A DNA stretch of 64,000 nucleotides from Sphingobacterium cavernae (GTDB taxonomy: Bacteria > Bacteroidota > Bacteroidia > Sphingobacteriales > Sphingobacteriaceae), in assembly GCF_008520265.1 (NCBI RefSeq), contig NZ_VIQM01000040.1:124001-188000 (forward strand). Direction: 5' to 3'. Shown here piece by piece: positions 7,816-16,179 of this stretch; within the stretch, counting starts at the first letter, position 1, and each line of letters begins with the position of its first letter. The position numbers and the translations under genes are program-made. Below the pieces are notes generated by a model, which did not search any database, was not told where the DNA came from, and was given only the letters and a program-made list of their open reading frames with translations.

Positions 7816-8304
7816 CTATTTATTTTTGATAGTTTCGACGATAGCGTCTAATAATTCATTAAGTTGCTGCGGATTAAGAAGGCCATTATGCCTAAAGATT
7901 GGCTGATATTGTTTGTCTAATAACACCCATGATGGGTATGAAATTTTGTTGCTGCCAATCATAACAAAAACCAATTCATGTGTCCCAATGTTGATACCAG
8001 TAGGCTTGTACACGTACTCTTTGTTTTGAAATTTGATTTTGTCTTTGCTTTCAGCATCGAAATCTACAAAATAGAAATGATCAGACTTCTGTTTAAAGTT
8101 CTTATTTCTTTGGATTTGGCGATGTTGCATAGCGCAGTATTGACACCAGTCTGTAGAAAGTAAAACTAAGATAGGTTTAGGCTGTTTAGCCATTAGACTA
8201 TCTATTTGTTCAATTTTAGTTGGTAAAATTTGTGCATGACTTACTTGCCATGCACAAATGAATAGTATAACTATAAGAAACCGAGTTAAACATCTTGTTC
8301 CCAT
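7816..8304 (-). CDS. Exported thioredoxin-fold protein
   Basis: A 162-residue protein with a signal peptide (to about SHAQ, residue 25) and a thioredoxin-like active site WCQYC (Cys54, Cys57) in LLSTDWCQYCAMQHRQI. A second segment, VDFDAESKDKIKFQNKEYVY, and the PSWVLLDKQYQPIFRHNG strand complete a short thioredoxin fold. The expected compartment is the periplasm, where it would reduce or exchange disulfides. It starts 17 bases after the stop of the TonB receptor gene and is read in the same direction, so the two are almost surely cotranscribed. That makes the receptor's CxxC plug motif or a copper/heme-handling partner a plausible client. Confidence 0.85.
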   Translation of the reverse strand: MGTRCLTRFLIVILFICAWQVSHAQILPTKIEQIDSLMAKQPKPILVLLSTDWCQYCAMQHRQIQRNKNFKQKSDHFYFVDFDAESKDKIKFQNKEYVYKPTGINIGTHELVFVMIGSNKISYPSWVLLDKQYQPIFRHNGLLNPQQLNELLDAIVETIKNK

Positions 8305-8321
8305 AATTTGTGGTTTTTTTC

Positions 8322-10562
8322 TTAAAATAAATTATACCGCACGCCCAAGAAACCACGGATACCTTGGTTCGGACCGTAAACATAACTTGGATCGAACGGC
8401 AATAAATTAGGATCATCAATTCTTTCGAACGGATCATGAGCTCTAGATATAATTTCGATTCCACCTTTGGTAGGTGTCCAATTCAATAGATTTTTGACAC
8501 CACCAAATATTTCTAAACCATTATTAAAATGTTTGGTCAACTGAATATTTTGAATACTCCAAGCTTTTGATTTATCTGGACGAGGATCTTGAATTCCGCC
8601 TACCACACTCAAAGTTGGTAAGCGCATTGCGCCAATCACATTTCCAGTATAGTCTATACTTAAGTTAGCACGTTTGATCTTGTAACCAATTGTCCACGTT
8701 CCCATTGCTTTCTCAGTCAACATTTGCCATTGTTTGATATTATTTTCTACACTATAAACATCCATTACTGTGGCGCCTATCATCGCTTTTAGACCGCTCG
8801 TGTGTGCCCAATCTAAGTTTAGGGATAATCCTTTGGATACGGCATGACCATCTAGATTTTCATAGATGATTTGATTGACATTAGTTTCGTAGTCCGGAAT
8901 AATTTTGTTGTCAAAATACGTGTAAAATGCACTCGCATCTAGTGCAAATACAGATCCGCCATCCATGTAGAACTTCTTGATATAATTAAGGTTTCCATTC
9001 CAAGATGTCTCTGGTTTAAGGTCGCCAACGAATATCACATCACGTGCCCCAGTCAGCGCAGCATGGTCTTCGGTAAAAATGTTTGCTACACGATAGCCGT
9101 TACCCACACCTAGACGAAGAACTTGTGTATTGTCGCGTGAATTCCATTTATAGTTAATGCGAGGTGATAAAATAGTACCGTGTAATGAATTATAATCCAG
9201 ACGTGCACCCAATAAAAGTTTATGCTGTCCATGTAATGTGATTTCATCTTGTACAAAGATACCTGGCAAATGCGTGTTCGAAGCCTTGGCTGTCGCTGCT
9301 GTATTGTCATTATAATAGGTATAACGATACGCTAGCCCCGTCAAAATATCGTGATTTTGGATTTCTTTGCGCCAAGTCAATTGACCGAAAGCAATTTTTT
9401 GGTCTGCCAAATATTTTGTTTCACCGTACACACTGTTTTGGTCATGACCATTAACACTAAAAGTGAATGTCAAATTTTCTGTTGTTGGCAAATCATACGC
9501 GCCCATCATTTCCCAACGTTTGGTGTAGATGCTTTCGCCGTACACCTCATTTCCACCGCGGTATTGTCTACTCCAATTCATTTCTCCACCCCAACGGTCT
9601 TCGTAGACATAACGACCCGCAAGTGTGAACACCTTATTGTCTTTACGAGAAAAGTTCCATTTATTAAATACCGAGAATCGTTGTTGCATAGTTACGTCCG
9701 TGAAATTATCGCCATTCTTGTCAATAGGATTATTGTAGTTAAAGTAGTTGGCACCGATTAATGACTGCGCTGTACCTACATTCACTTTACCTCCTAAATC
9801 CAAATTGTATTCTTGCCAAGAAGTACCCATTGTTTCCAAATTGAAAGTAGGTGCTGAACTTGGGCTTTTTGTGATGATATTGATTAATCCGCCGACAGCT
9901 TCACTACCGTAAAGCGTCGAAGCTGGACCTTTCACAATTTCTACTCTTTCGATTAAGGCTTGAGGAATACCGTTCAACCCGTATACGGTAGAAAGTCCTG
10001 ATACAATTGGCAATCCATCAATCAAGACCATCGTATATGGCCCTTCTAGGCCGTTGATATGAATGTCTCCCGTATTACATACACTACAGTTGATTTGTGG
10101 GCGAACGCCATTTATATTTTGCAACGATTCGAAAATCGTAGGCGCAGGATTGGCTTGGAAAAACTTAGAAGTAAAAACCTCAACTGGAATAGGGCTATCT
10201 AATTTTGAAACTTGTTTTAATGTGCCGGAGACAACAACCTCCTCCAAATTACGGTTGTCATTTTCTAAAAGTATTTCAATTCCATTTTGATAATCTGCTG
10301 CCGCAATATCTTTCTTGATCATCAAAAAACCGACTGCACGTGCTGCTAACTTTGTTTTTCCTGTTGGTATGTGTAGTGAAAATTGTCCCGCATTATCAGT
10401 TGAAATAGACACTTTAGTTCCGTCTACCGAAACAGTTGCATTTACGATTGGATTTCCATCTGAATCCTTAATAGTTCCTTTTAATACGTTTTGTGCATGA
10501 AGAATAAAAGCGAAGCTAACTAAAAGTACAGTCAGCATACCACTTTTCATATATTGTGACAT
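8322..10562 (-). CDS. TonB-dependent outer-membrane receptor, probably for a metal or metal complex
   Basis: The start chosen is ATG at 10562, because MSQYMKSGMLTVLLVSFAFILHAQ is a proper signal peptide; the frame stays open 30 codons further upstream. Domains in the 746-residue product: a carboxypeptidase-regulatory-like Ig domain (about 25-100, LKGTIKDSDGNPIVNATV), a TonB plug (about 120-230, with VLIDGLPIVSG and RVEIVKGPASTLYGSEAVGG), and a 22-strand-type barrel ending in GVRYNLF. The plug contains a CSVC pair (Cys159, Cys162) before GDIHINGL, unusual in sugar-uptake SusC proteins and reminiscent of metal/heme/cobalamin-type receptors. The small His-rich gene upstream and the thioredoxin gene downstream support a redox-active metal, but the substrate is not established. 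Confidence 0.9.
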   Translation of the reverse strand: MSQYMKSGMLTVLLVSFAFILHAQNVLKGTIKDSDGNPIVNATVSVDGTKVSISTDNAGQFSLHIPTGKTKLAARAVGFLMIKKDIAAADYQNGIEILLENDNRNLEEVVVSGTLKQVSKLDSPIPVEVFTSKFFQANPAPTIFESLQNINGVRPQINCSVCNTGDIHINGLEGPYTMVLIDGLPIVSGLSTVYGLNGIPQALIERVEIVKGPASTLYGSEAVGGLINIITKSPSSAPTFNLETMGTSWQEYNLDLGGKVNVGTAQSLIGANYFNYNNPIDKNGDNFTDVTMQQRFSVFNKWNFSRKDNKVFTLAGRYVYEDRWGGEMNWSRQYRGGNEVYGESIYTKRWEMMGAYDLPTTENLTFTFSVNGHDQNSVYGETKYLADQKIAFGQLTWRKEIQNHDILTGLAYRYTYYNDNTAATAKASNTHLPGIFVQDEITLHGQHKLLLGARLDYNSLHGTILSPRINYKWNSRDNTQVLRLGVGNGYRVANIFTEDHAALTGARDVIFVGDLKPETSWNGNLNYIKKFYMDGGSVFALDASAFYTYFDNKIIPDYETNVNQIIYENLDGHAVSKGLSLNLDWAHTSGLKAMIGATVMDVYSVENNIKQWQMLTEKAMGTWTIGYKIKRANLSIDYTGNVIGAMRLPTLSVVGGIQDPRPDKSKAWSIQNIQLTKHFNNGLEIFGGVKNLLNWTPTKGGIEIISRAHDPFERIDDPNLLPFDPSYVYGPNQGIRGFLGVRYNLF

Positions 10563-10743
10563 AAATAATTTCTTGTTTAAGATTAGTAAAATGTTCGGCA
10601 ATTGGATACCATTTACGATGCAATTAGAACTACACATTAGGTGTAATTCCAAAGCAGAAGAATAGCATCAATTTAATTATTGATTTTAATCAAAAAGGTC
10701 AAATCACAAACCATAATTATAGCTTGCAACACGTTAAGAATCA

Positions 10744-11106
10744 TTAGACAAGGGTGGGAGGGCCACGCAAGTAAGCGTGAAATATGGCGACAGCATTTAA
10801 AATACTGCTGTATGAAGATTCATTTTTAAGGGAGAATTCGGAGATAATTGGAACTTCGAAAGTAATGAAATCACTTTCAATAAATGTGCCTTGGAAAAGT
10901 ATATCCAAAAAGTGAATCTCCGCGTCACTTTTGTGCTGATGTTTATTTTTGTTGGTAAAATCATAAGGGTGAATGTGCGTGACAATTTTACCTTTTGAAG
11001 TAACCTCTTTGTGCATAAATACTATTCCGCTTATCACAATTAACGTCATCCAACACGCTAATAGTGAGGCGATGAGTCTGCGATATGTTGAAATAGTATT
11101 TATCAC
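10744..11106 (-). CDS. Small His-rich membrane/periplasmic protein upstream of the TonB receptor
   Basis: A 120-residue product with one N-terminal hydrophobic helix (about 11-30, LIASLLACWMTLIVISGIVF). A periplasmic part follows with clustered histidines: HIHPYD (44-49), KHQHK (56-58) and EIHF. It ends YLRGPPTLV. The layout (short signal helix, metal-binding-type residues, an Arg-x-Pro-Pro end) loosely resembles DUF2946-type small proteins that accompany copper-linked TonB receptors, although it lacks their cysteines. It lies 181 bases before the receptor start, read in the same direction. I do not recognise the family with certainty. Metal sensing or binding is inferred from the histidines and context. 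Confidence 0.6.
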   Translation of the reverse strand: MINTISTYRRLIASLLACWMTLIVISGIVFMHKEVTSKGKIVTHIHPYDFTNKNKHQHKSDAEIHFLDILFQGTFIESDFITFEVPIISEFSLKNESSYSSILNAVAIFHAYLRGPPTLV

Positions 11107-11119
11107 AAATGCTATATGC

Positions 11120-11470
11120 TTATTTTATTAGTCTATTATTATCGTCAGGGAAAACCAATCTCGGTTTGTGCGCTCTAACTTCCTCTCTATCCATCAGGGC
11201 ATAAGAAATAATGATTACGATATCACCAACTTGCACCATTCGCGCCGCCGCACCATTCAAACAGATTGTGCCTGTGCCACGTTCTCCAGGTATCACATAA
11301 GTTTCTAACCTTGCGCCGTTATTGTTATTTACGATTTGTACCTTCTCATTAGCAAGTATATCTGCTGCATCCATCAAATCTTCATCGATGGTAATACTTC
11401 CAACATAATTCAACTCGGCTTGTGTGACACGTGCACGGTGAATTTTGGATTTCATTACTTCAATCATCAT
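11120..11470 (-). CDS. panD: Aspartate 1-decarboxylase
   Basis: This enzyme makes beta-alanine from L-aspartate for pantothenate and coenzyme A synthesis. The 116-residue proenzyme has the self-cleavage site Gly24-Ser25 in NYVGSITID; Ser25 becomes the catalytic pyruvoyl group. [22 protein letters not shown] and [22 protein letters not shown] are standard PanD blocks. It follows panC by 39 bases in the same direction, so the two steps that make and use beta-alanine are coexpressed. Confidence 0.97.
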   Translation of the reverse strand: MMIEVMKSKIHRARVTQAELNYVGSITIDEDLMDAADILANEKVQIVNNNNGARLETYVIPGERGTGTICLNGAAARMVQVGDIVIIISYALMDREEVRAHKPRLVFPDDNNRLIK

Positions 11471-11509
11471 ATTGCAAAGTTACGCTTTATATTTAAAATC
11501 TAAATGTCA

Positions 11510-12361
11510 TTAATCGTTCAACAACATGTTGTCTATGAGCCTAACGCCCTCTATCCAAGCCACAACATGTGCTACATACTGCTTGCCTGCTTCGACGAAT
11601 TCTGCTTTTTCCAGTGTACGCGTCTCGCTAATAGCAAAGTATTCCAATTCGATTGCAGGATTTGCAGCAATCATATCTTCAGCTATATTTTGTAATTCGC
11701 CAAGTGTAACATTTTCATTGAAGGCATGTTTTACTGTTTTCAAGGTGTTGAAAAGAACTAAAGCCTTCGTTTTTCCTTCTTCGGAAAGTCGCGCATTTCT
11801 CGAGCTTAACGCCAGTCCTTTGTCACTGCGAATAATAGGGCATATGATAAGTTCGATGTTCAAATCTTTGATTTCGATCATGCGCTGAACCACCATGACC
11901 TGCTGAAAATCTTTTTGCCCAAAACAAGCTACATCTGGATTTACAAGTTTGAATAATTTGTAAACGATCTGCGTAACGCCTTGAAAATGCCCTGGTCGTT
12001 GTGCGCCTTCCCAGATTTGATCAAGTCTCCCCAGATCAATGTGCCATTCTTCATTTGTCTCCGGATACATTTCTTCGACCGAAGGGAGAAATAAAATATC
12101 ACAACCCTGTTCTTCTAAAAGTTTAATGTCTTTTTCTATAGGTCGAGGATATTTTTCTAAGTCTTTTGGATCGTTGAATTGGGTAGGGTTTACGAAGATA
12201 CTACATACCACTAAATCGGCGTGTTTTTTTGCTTCAACAATCAGAGACATATGTCCTTCATGAAGTGCGCCCATGGTAGGAACTAAAGCTATTTTCTGTT
12301 GTTGCGCACGCGGCTGAATAAGGTAGTCGCGAAGTGCTTTTTGGGTATTGAAAATTTCCAT
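11510..12361 (-). CDS. panC: Pantothenate synthetase
   Basis: This enzyme joins pantoate and beta-alanine with ATP to make pantothenate. The 283-residue protein has the nucleotidyltransferase HIGH-type motif in PTMGALHEGHMSL (HEGH at 34-37), IFVNPTQFN, FGQKDFQQVMVVQRM and the KMSKS-like loop in LALSSRNARLS. It is first in a panC-panD pair and is divergent from the glycogen synthase-like gene across about 145 bases, an arrangement common in Bacteroidota. Confidence 0.97.
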   Translation of the reverse strand: MEIFNTQKALRDYLIQPRAQQQKIALVPTMGALHEGHMSLIVEAKKHADLVVCSIFVNPTQFNDPKDLEKYPRPIEKDIKLLEEQGCDILFLPSVEEMYPETNEEWHIDLGRLDQIWEGAQRPGHFQGVTQIVYKLFKLVNPDVACFGQKDFQQVMVVQRMIEIKDLNIELIICPIIRSDKGLALSSRNARLSEEGKTKALVLFNTLKTVKHAFNENVTLGELQNIAEDMIAANPAIELEYFAISETRTLEKAEFVEAGKQYVAHVVAWIEGVRLIDNMLLND

Positions 12362-12433
12362 ATCGGTATGGGTAAAATAGGGCGCAAAATTGCATAATAA
12401 ATTTGTAATTAGAAAGCTATAAATTACAAAGAA

Positions 12434-12464
12434 TTGTAAAATCTGTTTATTATTCGTATCTTTG
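12434..12464 (+). promoter_or_regulatory. Bacteroidota-type promoter for the glycogen/starch synthase-like gene
   Basis: A TTG at 12434-12436 (-33) and TATCTTTG at 12457-12464 (-7, matching TAnnTTTG) are 20 bases apart, which is the canonical spacing. Transcription would begin near 12470, about 38 bases before the chosen ATG. Confidence 0.7.
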
Positions 12465-12507
12465 TAGACCGATTTTACTGTTCAAATAATAAAAAAAACA
12501 ATTGGAG

Positions 12508-13335
12508 ATGGCTAAAACGAAAATATTGTTTATTACCCACGAGATGTCGCCTTTCCTTGAAATAAGTAAAATTTCTGAAATAACACGCCAATTACCACAA
12601 GCAATGCAAGAAAAAGGATTTGAAATTCGAATTCTAATGCCACGTTTTGGTAATATTAATGAGCGCAGAAATCGTCTACACGAGGTGATAAGGTTGTCGG
12701 GAATGAATATAGTGGTGGATAATAACGATAATCCATTAATCATTAAAGTAGCATCATTGCCAGCGGCACGTATGCAGGTTTATTTCTTAGATAATGAGGA
12801 ATACTTCCAACGTAAAAAGGTGTTCAGAGATGAGAGTGGAAAATTCTTTGAGGACAATAACGAGCGTTCGTTATTCTTCTGCAAAGGAGCACTTGAGACT
12901 GTTAAGAAATTAGGATGGTCTCCAGATGTAGTACACTGTCATGGCTGGTTCACAGCAATGATTCCATTGTACTTGAAAAAAGTGTATCACAATGATCCTA
13001 CATTCAAAGATGCGAAAGTATTCTATTCGTTGTTCAATGAAGATGCTGACTTTGGTCAAGATACATTGACTGCGAAGTATGGTGAATTGGCAGCACAAGA
13101 AGACGTAAGTGCAGAAGATGCTGCAGTGTACGGTTCAGGAAGCTATGCGGATGTGTACAAAGGTGCATTGACGTATACAGATATCGTCGTGAAAGCTGAT
13201 GATAATTTGAATGCTGAGGTATTGAAATTTGTTGAAGAGCAAAACATTCGTGTATTCTCACCTGAATCTGCAGAAGATTACGAAGGATTCTCTACATTGT
13301 ATGAAGAGTTTGCTTCAGAAGAAGTAGAAGCGTAA
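12508..13335 (+). CDS. Glycogen/starch synthase-like protein, N-terminal GT5 domain only
   Basis: Read from ATG at 12508 (MAKTKILFITHEMSPFLE); a TTG two codons earlier is a less likely start. The 275-residue protein matches the catalytic N-terminal Rossmann domain of glycogen/starch synthases (GT5): the ISKISEITRQLPQAM segment where KxGGLxDV is usual, MPRFGNINERRNRLHEVI, VHCHGWFTAMIPLYL and FSLFNEDADFG-like segments. The C-terminal GT-B domain that holds most nucleotide-sugar contacts is absent, and the KxGGL glycines are not conserved (K-I-S-E). Such half-length homologues recur in Bacteroidota next to panC. Catalytic glycogen synthase activity is doubtful. A strong terminator follows. Confidence 0.8.
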   Translation: MAKTKILFITHEMSPFLEISKISEITRQLPQAMQEKGFEIRILMPRFGNINERRNRLHEVIRLSGMNIVVDNNDNPLIIKVASLPAARMQVYFLDNEEYFQRKKVFRDESGKFFEDNNERSLFFCKGALETVKKLGWSPDVVHCHGWFTAMIPLYLKKVYHNDPTFKDAKVFYSLFNEDADFGQDTLTAKYGELAAQEDVSAEDAAVYGSGSYADVYKGALTYTDIVVKADDNLNAEVLKFVEEQNIRVFSPESAEDYEGFSTLYEEFASEEVEA

Positions 13336-13358
13336 TATCACTTAGGTGATTTTAACAT

Positions 13359-13392
13359 AAAAAAGGCTTTCCGAATTCGGAAAGCCTTTTTT
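13359..13392. terminator. Bidirectional terminator between convergent genes
   Basis: A 15-bp stem (AAAAAAGGCTTTCCG with CGGAAAGCCTTTTTT) around an AATT centre serves both the rightward synthase-like gene and the leftward DUF493 gene. Confidence 0.92.
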
Positions 13393-13397
13393 ATGTG

Positions 13398-13718
13398 TTA
13401 TAACATGATGACTTTTTCTATAGCGGCGACTTTTTTGTAGTAATCTACTACAGCATCCGCAGAATTCACATAAGTTTCCACTGTCAAAGAATTGTATTTT
13501 CCTGTTGAAGATTCTTTGATTGATATCTTTGTGCTAGGATGATCAAATATCTTCTCTACATCTTCTCTTTTATTTTCTATTACTGGTAAAATAAATTTAA
13601 AGGTATAGATAGAAGGAAATTGTTCTATATCAATTAATTTTTGCCTGAAGCTGTTGTAAAAATCAGCACCATTGTTGTCATTTATATCTGTGATGTTGAT
13701 GTTGTTGAAGTCACTCAT
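13398..13718 (-). CDS. DUF493 family protein
   Basis: A 106-residue cytosolic protein. The pattern FPSIYTFKFILPV, then KISIKESSTGKYNSLTVETYVNSADAVVDYYKKVAAIEKVIML is that of DUF493 (YbeD-like), a small ferredoxin-fold domain of unknown or regulatory role. The acidic, Asn-rich N-terminus (residues 1-20) is an extension. It is transcribed leftwards towards the shared terminator. The GH92 gene ends 67 bases upstream, so cotranscription is possible. Confidence 0.8.
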   Translation of the reverse strand: MSDFNNINITDINDNNGADFYNSFRQKLIDIEQFPSIYTFKFILPVIENKREDVEKIFDHPSTKISIKESSTGKYNSLTVETYVNSADAVVDYYKKVAAIEKVIML

Positions 13719-13785
13719 TGTAATATCCTTTCTATTTCTTTCGGGTATATAGGCAATTTGCGTGCCGTTGCTATTATGGCAGTGC

Positions 13786-16044
13786 TTAAGGACGAAATGT
13801 CTTATTTGAGCCGAACTTTTTGTTTGGTTTGGCAGACATTTCGAATACTAATTCCCCACCGTTGATGATGTCATTATGCGTGATAAAGCTGTTTTCGTGG
13901 CTTTTTCCGTTGAGTGTAACTTTATTTATGTAAATGTTGTTTTTACCGTGGTTTTTGACCTTAATGTGAAATGTTTTTCCGCTAGGTAAATTAATTGAAG
14001 CTTGTTCCATTAGCGGTGAACCAAATACATATTTGCCATCCATTGGATTTGCTGGGTAAATACCCATCGAAGAGAATACATACCAAGCACTCATCTGACC
14101 GACATCATCATTGCCGCATATTCCAGTAGGTTCATTGGTGTAATATTTAGTCATTGCTTCATGAACCAGTGCTGCACCTTTCCATTGTTCACCTGCATAC
14201 GCATATAGATATGGAACATGATGATTGGGTTCGTTACCTTGAGCGTATTGCCCAATCATCCCCGAGATGTCCGGTGAGGCATCGTTCAAATACTCTGGTA
14301 AGGCAATAAATTCATCCAATTTATTTATGAAATTCTTCTCTCCACCGAATAGGTTAATCAATCCGTGTACATCTTGCGGTACGAGCCAAGTATATTGCCA
14401 TGCATTTCCTTCGCAATAATCATTTGCACGGTGTTTAGCCATCAACGGATCAAAAGGTCTTCTGAAATTGCCGTTTTCATGACGTCCCAAAAAATGACCG
14501 ACTTCTTTATCAAAATATTGCTCGTACAATTTATAGCGTTTTTCGAAATAAGAAGCATCTTCAGTTTTTCCCAAAAATTTGGCAGCTTGGTAGGCTCCAA
14601 AGTCTGCAATAGCATATTCTAAAGCCCATGCTACAGATTCGTGATTCATGTATTCGATTGGAATATGTTTCAAATCACGGACATATTTCAATCCGAAATC
14701 TGTTCCCATTGCTGTTGTTTTTATTGCTTCGTAAGCTAACTCTAATTCGTTTTTGTCTACTATTCCTTTCAAAATTGCATCAGCAATCACAGGAATAGCT
14801 GGTAGGCCTACCATGGTATTTGTTTCATTAGCCCACAAGTGCCACACTGGAAGTTTTCCTTGTTGCTGGTAAATTTTCAACATGGAACTCACATAGTCTT
14901 TACTTTTTGTTTCCTCTAGGATAGTCATGAGAGGATGTAATGCACGATACGTATCCCAAAGCGAAAATACCGTATAATTCTGATGGCTTTTGTCGGTGTA
15001 AACTTGCTTATCTGTTCCCATATAATCACCGTTTACATCGCTAAATACTGTAGGAGCGAAGTAAGAATGATATAATGCAGTGTAGAAAATAGTTTTTGTA
15101 TTATCATCTGCTTTGAAGTCTATTTTACCTAAAGCTTGATTCCATTTTGATTTAGTCTGATTTTTAGCTTTTTCGAAATCCCAATATGGAATTTCTGCTG
15201 CTATATTTTCTAATGCATTTACCGTGCTAACTGGCGAAATGCCGACCTTTAGTTCCACCGCTTTAGTAGGATTAATAGAAAGAATTGCTTTCATTCCTAA
15301 ACCCTTTGCTATTTGGTATCCGGTCACAGCGGTGCTGTCGTTGTACAAATCTACTTTAGTGAATTTTGTATTTGATTTTATAGCAAAATATATTTTTTGA
15401 TCGTTAGCCCATCCTGTAGAGAATCTGTAGCCTACGATAGTGGAATCATTAACGACTTTCAGGTAGGTGTCTGTTGGTTTATCCCAATTCATCTTGAAAG
15501 ACAGGTCTATCAATAAGTGTGGGTTGTCCTTTTTGTTAAAAGTATATTTGTGGTAGCCAACTCGTTCGGAAGACGTTAATTCTGCCAAGATATCGTAATC
15601 TTCCAATAATACTTTATAATATCCTGGAGAAACAGATTCATTCGCTTTGCTAATCTTAGATCCGTATCCTTCATTCATATTTTTGAATGGTGCTTGATGG
15701 ATATGATGTTTGCCATTAGCTGGTAAAATCAAAATGTCGTTTAGGTCTCCAATGCCCGTTCCACTCAAATGGGTGTGGGTAAAACCTAGGACTTCTTCAC
15801 TTTTGTAATTATAGCCACTACACCAATCCCAGCCATTGAATTTGTCCCATGTTTGCGATATTTGGCTTGGTCCTAATTGTACAGCGCCATTGGGCACATT
15901 TGCGCCTACAAAAACGTGTCCGTGGTCTGCAGAACCAATATATGGATTAACAAATTGGGTGAAATCCGTTTGTTGCGCATTCAGAATTGAACTAGAAGAA
16001 ATGGATACAAATACAGCCAACGCTGATCTAAATATCTTTCTCAT
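13786..16044 (-). CDS. GH92 family alpha-mannosidase, exported
   Basis: A 752-residue enzyme with a signal peptide ending LNAQ (about residue 24). GH92 hallmarks are present: FVNPYIGSADHGHVFVGANV near the N-terminus, the WDWCSGYNY and GFTHTHLSGTG segments, NEPNHHVPYLYAYAGEQWK, and CGNDDVGQMSAWYVFSSMG near the C-terminal active site. The family is made of calcium-dependent exo-alpha-mannosidases, mostly alpha-1,2, that trim N-glycans or yeast mannan. It is expected in the periplasm or at the surface. It is not inside a SusC/SusD polysaccharide locus here. The divergent LacI-type gene 135 bases away is a likely regulator. TATATTTG on the minus strand at 16098-16105 fits its promoter -7 box. Confidence 0.95.
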   Translation of the reverse strand: MRKIFRSALAVFVSISSSSILNAQQTDFTQFVNPYIGSADHGHVFVGANVPNGAVQLGPSQISQTWDKFNGWDWCSGYNYKSEEVLGFTHTHLSGTGIGDLNDILILPANGKHHIHQAPFKNMNEGYGSKISKANESVSPGYYKVLLEDYDILAELTSSERVGYHKYTFNKKDNPHLLIDLSFKMNWDKPTDTYLKVVNDSTIVGYRFSTGWANDQKIYFAIKSNTKFTKVDLYNDSTAVTGYQIAKGLGMKAILSINPTKAVELKVGISPVSTVNALENIAAEIPYWDFEKAKNQTKSKWNQALGKIDFKADDNTKTIFYTALYHSYFAPTVFSDVNGDYMGTDKQVYTDKSHQNYTVFSLWDTYRALHPLMTILEETKSKDYVSSMLKIYQQQGKLPVWHLWANETNTMVGLPAIPVIADAILKGIVDKNELELAYEAIKTTAMGTDFGLKYVRDLKHIPIEYMNHESVAWALEYAIADFGAYQAAKFLGKTEDASYFEKRYKLYEQYFDKEVGHFLGRHENGNFRRPFDPLMAKHRANDYCEGNAWQYTWLVPQDVHGLINLFGGEKNFINKLDEFIALPEYLNDASPDISGMIGQYAQGNEPNHHVPYLYAYAGEQWKGAALVHEAMTKYYTNEPTGICGNDDVGQMSAWYVFSSMGIYPANPMDGKYVFGSPLMEQASINLPSGKTFHIKVKNHGKNNIYINKVTLNGKSHENSFITHNDIINGGELVFEMSAKPNKKFGSNKTFRP

Positions 16045-16097
16045 AATAGGTTTTAAATTAAAATGTACTAAAATTGTTGTAAGATAAAACCTTTTAG

Positions 16098-16124
16098 CAA
16101 ATATAACATCATTTTATTTCACAA
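16098..16124 (-). promoter_or_regulatory. Probable promoter of the GH92 gene
   Basis: On the minus strand TATATTTG (16105 to 16098) matches the TAnnTTTG -7 box and TTG (16124 to 16122) could be the -33 element, 16 bases upstream, slightly short. The GH92 ATG lies about 50 bases downstream. Confidence 0.5.
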
Positions 16125-16179
16125 TTTTTGAAAGATTTGATTAGATTAGGAGAATCTATTTATCAATTATTTTAGAAAT

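Noticed and set aside
9351-9761. A 136-codon open frame on the plus strand
   Set aside because: It lies wholly within the TonB receptor on the other strand, has no family motif and is Phe/Ile/His-rich as expected of an antisense shadow.
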